Origin: SLLW01 sp964388615
GTDB lineage: Bacteria; Bacteroidota; Rhodothermia; Balneolales; Natronogracilivirgulaceae
Assembly (NCBI GenBank): GCA_964388615.1
Contig: CAYMBG010000019.1
Span: forward strand, 1-31,682
Length of the DNA: 31,682 nucleotides
Reading direction: 5' to 3'
Shown: positions 6,991-14,710 of the stretch, piece after piece
Numbering within the stretch: the stretch's first letter is position 1
Layout: the number at the start of each line of letters is the position of its first letter
The notes under the pieces: generated by a model
The model's input: only the letters and a program-made list of their open reading frames with translations
Told to the model about the DNA's origin: nothing
Databases searched by the model: none
Program-made: the position numbers and the translations under genes

Positions 6991-9141
6991 ATGTTTAAAA
7001 AAAAATCACGATATATGACTTTTGCAGGTTTTATAGTCTCATTATGCTTATTCGCAAACATGATGGGTGATACGGAAATCCCAAGTAGTTACACTGACGC
7101 TGGTGTTGAAGGGATGAAGGTAGTATCCGGGCAGGAATTCACGGAATCCAAGATTGACTGGAAACGTCCTCCTGAACTCTTGCATGGCAGTATGGCTACT
7201 GAAATTGGTACTCCGGCAATCATTGAGCCTGGTCAGGAATTCCCCTCATTAACAATTAATGCACCTGTAGAAGGTCTTATTCAGGCAGTTGTGATTCATA
7301 CGGAAAGTGTGAGTCATCAGAAAGAAATGTCTGACAGAAGGTTTGAAAGTAGAATATCAAAAGGAGAAGGGTTAGAGATTACTTTTGACGGAATTCCGAA
7401 ACCCGGAAGATATCGCCTTGATGTGACTGTTACTGGTAATAACGGAAGACAGTTACTGGATGCCTTTTATTTTACAGTTATTAATCCCGATGAATTATCA
7501 GCTGACCAAAGCCTTGCTGTGCATTTAGGGGAAGATGGACATTTGGTTTACACACCAGATTATCGTGGTAACAGGATCCCTGATTTTTCATATGTGGGCT
7601 ATAAAGGGGGAACGACAGCCATTCCGGAAGTTGAGCAAGTTATAACGCTTGTTCCTGAAAACGGTGATGATACGGATAGAATCCAGCAAGCGATAGATGA
7701 ACTTGGTTCCCATGAGTTGGAAGAAAATGGGATTCGTGGGGCGATTTTATTAAAAAAAGGAGTATACAGGATAGGTAGTGCTCTACAAGTGAGGAAAAGT
7801 GGAATTGTTATAAGAGGAGAGGGCCAAGGAGATTTTAAAAAGCTATGGCTCAATCCGGATGAACAGTACACATTAAATGAACTTAAAGCGCATATTGAAG
7901 ATAAACCGGCTACGGTCTTGATAGCTACCGGCCAAGAAAGGCGAAGGGTATTGGATGTTGGAGGAGAAAAAGGTGTGGAGATTAATGGAGACAGCGGTAT
8001 TGATATTTTGGATCAATATGTTCCTGTTGGCTCACATTCATTTACTCTTACTTCAAATGATCATGATTTGAAAATTGGGGACAAGGTAATTATAGAACGC
8101 AAGGGTAATGAAGATTGGATTAATGAAATTGGGATGAATCAAATTCCACCCAGACCGGATTATGAAGAAAGCGGTCGGGAAATCGTCCAGTGGCCACCTT
8201 TTAAGCTGCAATTTGAGAATGTTGTGACCAATATTGATGGTAATAGAGTTTGGGTTGAATATCCGGTTCTTAATGCAATTGAGCAAAAATGGGGTGGAGG
8301 AAGAGTTTACAAGTATTCAGATTCAGGCAGAATAAATCTGGTGGGTATTGAAAATCTGCGAGCTATCTCATTTTGGAAACCGAATGAGAATGGGGTTGAC
8401 GATACAAGACATGCTGACAGGTTTTTAAATTTTGATAATGTCAGAAATGCCTGGGCCAGGAATGTAACAGCTGAACATTTTTATGGAACAAGTGGAGCCT
8501 TTAGACTGGGCAGAAACAGTATGAGTGTCACTTTTGATAGCGTTTCTTCATTAATTGCAGCTAAAACTTATTACATGGGGGAGGGCTATGATGAAACCGG
8601 AAGATATTTCGATGATACCGAAGTTTATACCGGCCGTTATGGATGGAGTATATCCGGGCAAAATGCATTGGTCATGAATGCATATGCTATTAACAATCGT
8701 CATGCATATGCTGTTGGTAACAGGGTTGCTGGTCCTAATGTTTTTCTGGACAGTGTGGCTGAACAGAGTTTAACATGGAGCGAACCGCACCATAGATGGT
8801 CGGTGGGAGGGCTATATGATAATATAAGTGATGATTATGGGATTTGTCTAATGAATCGTCTGCGATACGGCAGCGGTCATGGGTGGGCAGGCGCAAATTA
8901 TGTAGCATGGAATACCAGCGGAGGAAAATTAGTCGTAGAACAACCTCCAACGGCTCAAAATTGGGCAATTGGGCATGTTGGTGAAAAATCAGATGGCCCT
9001 TTTCATGACTGGAATTTGGATATGTTTGACAATAGCTATGGATACTGGGAATCAGAGGGACAACACTTTAAACCGAGAAGTTTGTATCGACAGCAATTGA
9101 AAGACAGAATGCATACAGAACATTATCAAAAAAATCAATAA
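6991..9141 (+). CDS. Secreted right-handed beta-helix protein, pectate-lyase-3-like
   Basis: 716 residues from ATG 6991; a GTG at 6988 would add one residue but is not needed. A signal peptide occupies about residues 1-26. Residues 30-175 look like a beta-sandwich accessory domain. Residues 180-700 form a beta-helix with a pectate-lyase-3-type beginning (DDTDRIQQAIDELG, then GAILLKKGVYRI and IRGEG). Conserved patches late in the helix are HHRWSVGG, GSGHGW and PPTAQNWAIG. It shares these with the 843-residue protein at 20380, so the two are paralogues. This one lacks a T9SS sorting domain and so is probably periplasmic. I cannot place it in a named lyase family. Tight coupling to the PL38-like gene (9-base gap) suggests it acts on the same polymer. 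Confidence 0.85.
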   Translation: MFKKKSRYMTFAGFIVSLCLFANMMGDTEIPSSYTDAGVEGMKVVSGQEFTESKIDWKRPPELLHGSMATEIGTPAIIEPGQEFPSLTINAPVEGLIQAVVIHTESVSHQKEMSDRRFESRISKGEGLEITFDGIPKPGRYRLDVTVTGNNGRQLLDAFYFTVINPDELSADQSLAVHLGEDGHLVYTPDYRGNRIPDFSYVGYKGGTTAIPEVEQVITLVPENGDDTDRIQQAIDELGSHELEENGIRGAILLKKGVYRIGSALQVRKSGIVIRGEGQGDFKKLWLNPDEQYTLNELKAHIEDKPATVLIATGQERRRVLDVGGEKGVEINGDSGIDILDQYVPVGSHSFTLTSNDHDLKIGDKVIIERKGNEDWINEIGMNQIPPRPDYEESGREIVQWPPFKLQFENVVTNIDGNRVWVEYPVLNAIEQKWGGGRVYKYSDSGRINLVGIENLRAISFWKPNENGVDDTRHADRFLNFDNVRNAWARNVTAEHFYGTSGAFRLGRNSMSVTFDSVSSLIAAKTYYMGEGYDETGRYFDDTEVYTGRYGWSISGQNALVMNAYAINNRHAYAVGNRVAGPNVFLDSVAEQSLTWSEPHHRWSVGGLYDNISDDYGICLMNRLRYGSGHGWAGANYVAWNTSGGKLVVEQPPTAQNWAIGHVGEKSDGPFHDWNLDMFDNSYGYWESEGQHFKPRSLYRQQLKDRMHTEHYQKNQ

Positions 9142-9245
9142 AGTGATGAAGTTGTTGAAATTATAACGTGTACATGATGTGATAATCTCTCAATATAAAT
9201 TTGTTTTATTTATTAGAGATTTCAAAACAAAAAAATACAGTAATT

Positions 9246-10112
9246 ATGAAATATATATACATAGCTCTAATAACTATACTCTTTTCAACCTCATTTATCT
9301 CCTGCGAACGTCCACTGGATAGTCAGGATAATCATATTGAAGATTTGGGAATAGCTTCATTCTCCTACAGGCACCAGTTTGAGGAAGACGTTCCCGGAAC
9401 ATTGAATATGATCAGAGATATGGGGATCACTAATATGGAGTTTTCCAGTCTCTTTGGCCTATCGGCATCAGAACTGCGCGAACTTTTGGATGAACGCGGA
9501 ATAGCGTGTACCTCTTTCGGAGTTGGTTACAATGATTTGCTTGAAAATCCCGAACAGGTGATTTCTGATGCACATGCATTGGGAGTCAAATATGTAAGAG
9601 TGGCATCAATACCACATGACCGGTCGGAACCTTTTACCATCGAGCATGCCAGAAAAGCGGTTGAAGATTTTAGTCGTTTCGGACAAATACTGCGTGAATC
9701 TGATCTGCACTTTTTGTACCACAATCATGGTTATGAGTTCAGACCATATGAAGATGGTACTCTTTTTGACTATATCGTTCAAAACACAGATCCGGAATAC
9801 GTGAATTTTCAAATGGATGTTGCATGGGTAATTCATCCGGGTCATGATCCGGTGGAGTTGCTGAATAAGTATCCTGATCGTTTTTATTTAACTCATTTGA
9901 AAGATCTTTCTAGTGATATAGATCATGATTATAGCGGACGTCTTCCCAGAGACTCGAATGTGCCTTTTGGAACAGGGTTGATGGACTTTTCAGCTTTTTT
10001 GGAAGCATCACAAAACTCCAATATCGAATACCACTATATTGAGTATGAAGATTATGATGTTGTAGATGTTATGCTTGGTAATGTAGAGTATATTAGAAAT
10101 ATTGGCTACTAG
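9246..10112 (+). CDS. Lipoprotein sugar isomerase/epimerase-like TIM barrel (AP_endonuc_2 family)
   Basis: 288 residues from ATG 9246; an upstream in-frame ATG at 9201 would put a charged segment before the signal. Residues 4-17 are hydrophobic and end in SFISC, a lipobox-like site. The mature domain is a xylose-isomerase-type TIM barrel with the expected metal ligands: Glu164 (HNHGYEF), Asp191 (FQMDVAW), His217 (THLKD) and Glu266 (YIEYED). Known relatives epimerise or isomerise sugars; some (YcjR-type) act on 3-keto sugars and can eliminate the aglycone. Export of such an enzyme is unusual for central metabolism and fits glycan processing in the periplasm, possibly together with the two exported Gfo/Idh/MocA proteins. 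The reaction is not determined by sequence. Confidence 0.85.
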   Translation: MKYIYIALITILFSTSFISCERPLDSQDNHIEDLGIASFSYRHQFEEDVPGTLNMIRDMGITNMEFSSLFGLSASELRELLDERGIACTSFGVGYNDLLENPEQVISDAHALGVKYVRVASIPHDRSEPFTIEHARKAVEDFSRFGQILRESDLHFLYHNHGYEFRPYEDGTLFDYIVQNTDPEYVNFQMDVAWVIHPGHDPVELLNKYPDRFYLTHLKDLSSDIDHDYSGRLPRDSNVPFGTGLMDFSAFLEASQNSNIEYHYIEYEDYDVVDVMLGNVEYIRNIGY

Positions 10113-10159
10113 AAAACGGCAATAAATAAAAATATAAAAAACTAATAATAATTGGCAAA

Positions 10160-11398
10160 ATGAATACTATAGAAAATAATTTAATAAAAAATGCTCGAAA
10201 AAATGTATCGAGTGCTGTATATTTTTTGTTGCCAGCTCTTATATTTCTAAATATATCATGCTCCTCTTCCGAAAAAATGAGCAGAAGTATATTTGAATAT
10301 TCCGATCAGCAATTACGACACATGGTGGTGGAGCTGGATGAAGCAATTCAGGCAGACCAAGGGGATGATATGGTGAGTCCGAGGTCTATCAGAGATGGAG
10401 AAATTCATATAGTCCCATCCAGAGACTGGACCAGCGGTTTCTATCCGGGTATGCTTTGGATGATGTATGAATATCATAACGACGATTACTGGCTGGATCG
10501 GGCAATAGAGCGAACGGCACCTGTAGAGCGTGAGAAATGGAATGACGGCACGCACGACATGGGCTTCAAGATATTCAATAGTTTTGGCCAGGGGTATAGA
10601 CTTATAAATGATGAAGATTACCACGATATCATCATCGAAGCTTCAAATACTCTGATCACCCGTTACAATGAAACGGTGGGTGCTATTCGATCATGGGATC
10701 ATAACACGGATAAGTGGGATTACCCTGTAATTATTGATAATATGATGAATTTGGAAATGTTGTTTTGGGCAAGTGAAGTCACGGGTGATCCTGTTTATTA
10801 TGATATTGCAGAGCAACACGCCTGGACAACCTTTGAAGAACATTTCAGAGATGATTATAGCTCCTACCATGTTATTGACTTTGATATTGCAAATGGTGAG
10901 GTAACAAATAGACACACGCACCAGGGAGCTGCTCATGAGTCAGCCTGGGCTCGTGGTCAGGCCTGGGGATTGTACGGGTTTACCATGACCTATCGTTACA
11001 CCGAAATTCCTGAGTTCCTGGAGTTGGCTGAGGAAATTGCGGATTTTATGATTAATCATCCTAATATGCCTGATGACTTGGTACCGTATTGGGATTATGA
11101 TGCTCCGCAGATACCCGATGCTGCGAGAGATGTCTCTGCAGCTGCTATTATGGCTTCAGCTCTTTATGAACTGAGTGAGATGGTGCCCGCAGAAGAAGAG
11201 TACTATAAAGAAACGGCCGACCGGGTTTTGGATAATCTGTACCGGGATTATCGCTCGCAACCAGTTGGGGAAAATTACGGCTTTTTACTGGAAAGCAGTA
11301 CAGGTCATCATCCCCACGGATATGAAATAAATACTCCGCTCATATATGCGGATTACTATTTTCTTGAAGCGACATTGAGAAAACATGCATTGAAATAA
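10160..11398 (+). CDS. GH88 unsaturated glucuronyl hydrolase, lipoprotein
   Basis: 412 residues. A signal segment ends in LNISC with Cys34 as lipidation site, so the enzyme is membrane-anchored. The alpha6/alpha6 GH88 fold is recognised by RDWTSGFYPGMLW (88-100), HDMGF with catalytic Asp133, IIDNMMNLEMLFW with Asp193 (the pair matching Asp88 and Asp149 of the Bacillus enzyme), THQGAAHESAWARGQAW and DAARDVSAAAIMASAL. GH88 hydrolyses the unsaturated uronate left at the non-reducing end by lyases. The released sugar rearranges to 5-keto-4-deoxyuronate, the KduI substrate. It follows the TIM-barrel lipoprotein by 47 bases. This gene most directly connects the lyase to kduI/kduD. Confidence 0.96.
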   Translation: MNTIENNLIKNARKNVSSAVYFLLPALIFLNISCSSSEKMSRSIFEYSDQQLRHMVVELDEAIQADQGDDMVSPRSIRDGEIHIVPSRDWTSGFYPGMLWMMYEYHNDDYWLDRAIERTAPVEREKWNDGTHDMGFKIFNSFGQGYRLINDEDYHDIIIEASNTLITRYNETVGAIRSWDHNTDKWDYPVIIDNMMNLEMLFWASEVTGDPVYYDIAEQHAWTTFEEHFRDDYSSYHVIDFDIANGEVTNRHTHQGAAHESAWARGQAWGLYGFTMTYRYTEIPEFLELAEEIADFMINHPNMPDDLVPYWDYDAPQIPDAARDVSAAAIMASALYELSEMVPAEEEYYKETADRVLDNLYRDYRSQPVGENYGFLLESSTGHHPHGYEINTPLIYADYYFLEATLRKHALK

Positions 11399-11466
11399 TA
11401 GAGATCAAAACATGAGAAACGACGTCAATCTCAATCGCAAATACTCTAAATGTTTTGTAAGGGTTT

Positions 11467-11566
11467 NNNNNNNNNNNNNNNNNNNNNNNNNNNNNNNNNN
11501 NNNNNNNNNNNNNNNNNNNNNNNNNNNNNNNNNNNNNNNNNNNNNNNNNNNNNNNNNNNNNNNNNN
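11467..11566. other. Assembly gap (100 N), true size unknown
   Basis: Exactly 100 N, the conventional filler for an unknown gap. It lies between the GH88 gene and the repeat protein. A short open frame starting at ATG 11412 (MRNDVNLNRK...) runs 18 codons into the gap and could be the start of a hidden gene, although an open run this short is also likely by chance. After the gap the sequence is AT-rich with stops in all forward frames. Confidence 0.97.
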
Positions 11567-11692
11567 AAAAAAATAGTAAAAATATTCTAACCAGGCTGTA
11601 AATAAGAAGATCACTCATTACCTACTGACTAACTGACCTAATCGGTTTGTCATTTTGTAATGCAAACACAAAAAAGCAAAATAAATAGAGAT

Positions 11693-14444
11693 ATGACAAA
11701 AAATCTGTTACAATTAACCCTGATGCTGGTGCTATGCACTTTTTTATCCAGCTCGCTTTTTGCTCAGGACGAGCTCGTTGAATTAGATGCCCATGTTACC
11801 AGCCATGCCATTTGGCATTTTGCTAATCCATCGGTTGATATTCATGATGAACGTGCCGATGATGTATGGTACCCTGATAGGGCAGTATTGGAAGCTGTGG
11901 ATTCATCATCGTACAGTGGAATTTACTCTATAGCTGTTAAGGGAAGTGAGTTAGGTAGTCAGACAGACTTCCGTTTCTCATATGATAATCCATACAGACA
12001 CGGCCTTTTACCGGAGCACGAAATCAGCTTTCGTGTTTTTATACCAGAGGATGAAATAGAAAAAATTGATCAGATTGTATTTTATGATATGCATGACACC
12101 GGAGATGGGTTTGATTATAGTCAAACGGCATATAATGCTCCCGGGGGAGATGTTACAGCAGATGAATGGATTACACTGACTCATGCTATCGACAGGGACG
12201 TGGATCCGGAGACAATGGCGCGAATTGGTTTCAGAGTAAATATGGAGGATGGTTACTCGGATGATCCTCCTTTGGTCTTGGTAGATTTCTTCTCAACCGA
12301 TCCGGATGCACCACTTCATCCGCACTTGAGTGTCCCGCAAAATGTGTCGACTTCCAATATCACCAGTTCCGGAGCAGATCTTAGCTGGGATGCTCCCTAT
12401 GGAGATGATGAGGTAGAGGAATATGTGGTGTATCGTGGCGGAAATGAAATCGCTCGAACACAGGCTGCCGAATTCACCGACAGCGGCTTACGACCTGAAA
12501 CCGATTACCAATACCGAATCGCTGCTATGAGCACGGACAGCCTTCTTACTGAAGCTACGGCTCCACAACATGTGCAAACAGAGTCGGAGGAGTTTGAAAC
12601 TCATGCCACATGGCATTTTATGACATCGGGTGAATGGTCAAATGAAAGAGACGATAATGTGTGGTATACCGAAAGATCCGTGGTGGAAGCTATTGATTCC
12701 GAAGCATACAGTGGTATCTATTCAATGGCTCTGAAAGGGGATCACGAACAATTAAGCAGTGATGCCACAGATTTCCGCTTTTCATTCGATAATCCCAGCG
12801 AACATGGAGTACAGCCCCGGCAAGACGTACATGTAAGGATTTTTGTCGCAGAAGAGGAGATGGAGAAAGTTGACCGGGTCTCCTTTTACCTGATGGATGA
12901 GGGGTGGAATTACAATGGCACTACATTTGGTGAGCTTACAGCTGGTGAATGGAATACGGTGACCCATTATGTTGACCGTGATCCATTGAATACGATATTC
13001 AACCGTATGGGAGTCAGGGTAGATGTTGAGGATGNNNNNNNNNNNNNNNNNNNNNNNNNNNNNNNNNNNNNNNNNNNNNNNNNNNNNNNNNNNNNNNNNN
13101 NNNNNNNNNNNNNNNNNNNNNNNNNNNNNNNNNNATGATGAGGTAGAGGAGTATGTGGTATACCGTGGCGGTTTTGATGATTTACGTATTGAAGATTTTG
13201 ATGAAATCGCTCGAACCCAGGATACCGAATTCACCGACATTGGGTTGCGACATGGCACTAATTACCATTACCGAATCGCTGCCATGAGTACGGACAGTTT
13301 GATTACGGATCCAACTGGAATTACATGGATACAAACAGAAGAAGTGGAATTTGAAACTCATGCCACATGGCATTTTATGACATCGGGTGAATGGTCAAAT
13401 GAAAGAGACGATAATGTGTGGTATACCGAAAGATCCGTGGTGGAAGCTATTGATTCCGAAGCATACAGTGGTATCTATTCAATGGCCCTGAAAGGGGATC
13501 CCGAACAATTAAGCAGTGATGCCACAGATTTCCGCTTTTCATTCGATGACCCCAGTGAACATGGTGTCCAGCCCCGGCATGAGGTACACGTAAGGATTTA
13601 TGTCGAAGAAGAAGAGATGGAGAAGGTTGACCGAGTCTCATTTTACCTCATGGATGAAGGGTGGAATTACGGGGCTACGACATTTCATGAGCTCACAGCG
13701 GGTGAATGGAATACGGCGATCCATTATGTTGACAGAGATCCATTGAATACGATATTCAACCGTATGGGAGTCAGGGTAGATGTTGAGGATGGTTATTATG
13801 ATGATCCTCCCGAGATATTGGTAGATTTCATCACCACCGATCCGGATGCGCCACTTCATCCGCACTTGAGTGTTCCGCAAAATGTGTCGGCTTCCAATAT
13901 CACCAGTTCCGGAGCAGATCTTAGCTGGGATGCCCCCTATGGTGATGATGAGGTAGAGGAGTATGTGGTATACCGTGGCGGTTTTGATGATTTACGTATC
14001 GAAGATTTTGATGAAATCGCTCGAACCTCCAGTACAAATTATACAGATGAAGATCTGCAGGAAAGTACCGATTACCACTACCGGTTGGCGGCCGTAAGCA
14101 CAGATGGTCTGCTTACGGTACCCACTGATATTACATGGGTCCAAACAGTAACAAGTACACTGGAAGAGGATGCTCCATTGACCTTTGAGCTGAGGGAAAA
14201 TTATCCAAACCCCTTTAACCCCAGCACAAATATCAGATATCAAATTGCAGAGCCTTCAACGGTCACGCTTGAGGTATATAATGTAATGGGACAACGAGTT
14301 AGGACGCTTGTTAACAATCAGGAACAGCAAGCTGGTCAGTATCACATCGAGTTTAATGCTGATAATCTTGCTTCAGGTATGTATATCTACCGAATAGAAG
14401 CAGGAGACTTTAGACAGACTCGTCAGATGATGTTGATTAAATAG
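11693..14444 (+). CDS. T9SS-secreted tandem beta-sandwich/FnIII repeat protein (interrupted by assembly gap)
   Basis: One gene, drawn across a 100-N gap at 13035-13134; the frame before and after differs only because the gap length is arbitrary. Start: ATG 11693 gives a compact signal peptide ending at SSLFAQ; ATG 11660 is an alternative. The mature protein has three copies of a unit made of a roughly 170-residue beta-rich module (THATWHF, VVEAIDSEAYSGIYSMALKG, VDRDPLNTIFNRMGVRVDVE) plus a fibronectin type III module (SGADLSWDAPYGDDEVEEYVVYRGG). It ends with a T9SS sorting domain (ENYPNPFNPSTN to LIK). There is no recognisable catalytic motif. Its makeup suggests a surface or secreted glycan-binding protein, with the first module a candidate unclassified carbohydrate-binding domain; this is inference. 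Confidence 0.85.
11801..14150 (+). repeat. Three tandem coding repeats of about 0.8 kb
   Basis: The SHA/THA-WHF landmark recurs at 11801, 12599 and 13356. Unit 1 is 798 bases; unit 2 is 757 bases as assembled, or 810 (270 codons) if the gap is really 153 bases as in the other copies. Units 2 and 3 are identical over about 137 bases (12593-12729 versus 13350-13486), while unit 1 is clearly older and divergent. This implies recent duplication or gene conversion of unit 2/3. Confidence 0.88.
13035..13134. other. Assembly gap (100 N) inside repeat protein; predicted real length 153 bases
   Basis: Flanks match units 1 and 3 on both sides. The corresponding missing segment is 153 bases in both (12252-12404 and 13792-13944). 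Replacing 100 N by 153 bases restores a single open frame. The gap is therefore a repeat-collapse artefact and not a frameshift or gene boundary. Confidence 0.95.
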
Positions 14445-14479
14445 GCTATTAATAATGCAAGTTTAAAAAAAGTTCGAGG

Positions 14480-14519
14480 TTGCTGCTATTCCGGATTTCC
14501 TATTCCGGAGTAGCAGCAA
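14480..14519. terminator. Strong hairpin after the repeat-protein gene
   Basis: A 16-base-pair stem (14480-14495 with 14504-14519, one G-U pair) and an 8-base loop lie 36 bases after the stop codon. No clear T-run follows on the + strand, whereas an A-run precedes it, so it would be a better intrinsic terminator for the opposite strand. It probably acts as a transcript 3' end or RNA-stability element. Confidence 0.6.
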
Positions 14520-14540
14520 TTCATAAGATTATCATACTTC

Positions 14541-14564
14541 TAACAACAAAAAAGCACGTTGTTA
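14541..14564. promoter_or_regulatory. Inverted repeat upstream of TonB receptor, TAACAAC-N10-GTTGTTA
   Basis: Perfect 7-base arms with a 10-base spacer lie in the 266-base stretch ahead of the receptor gene. The geometry suits a dimeric regulator. There is no second copy in the window, so the call is tentative. Confidence 0.3.
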
Positions 14565-14624
14565 AATGAGTGATTTTAGGAAGAATCGTTCTTGATGTCT
14601 GAAATGATGAAATCCTGGTCAGGC

Positions 14625-14652
14625 TAATAGTGAAAGAATTTTATCACTATTA
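14625..14652. promoter_or_regulatory. Inverted repeat upstream of TonB receptor, TAATAGTGA-N10-TCACTATTA
   Basis: Perfect 9-base arms (14625-14633 and 14644-14652) around a 10-base AT-rich spacer lie about 58 bases upstream of the receptor start codon. A position near the promoter and the exact symmetry make it a plausible operator; a leader hairpin is the alternative. Confidence 0.45.
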
Positions 14653-14710
14653 TTAATAATGGCACATATATATAGGGTTATTTATTCATATCACAAATAA
14701 AATCGTACAG

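Noticed and set aside
13023..13134. Apparent frameshift or second gene start in the repeat protein
   Set aside because: The frame change coincides with a 100-N filler, and repeat alignment shows the missing segment is 153 bases, which restores one frame.
11801..14150. Regular repeats considered as a CRISPR or satellite array
   Set aside because: The unit is about 0.8 kb, codes for protein in frame throughout, and contains no short repeat-spacer pattern.
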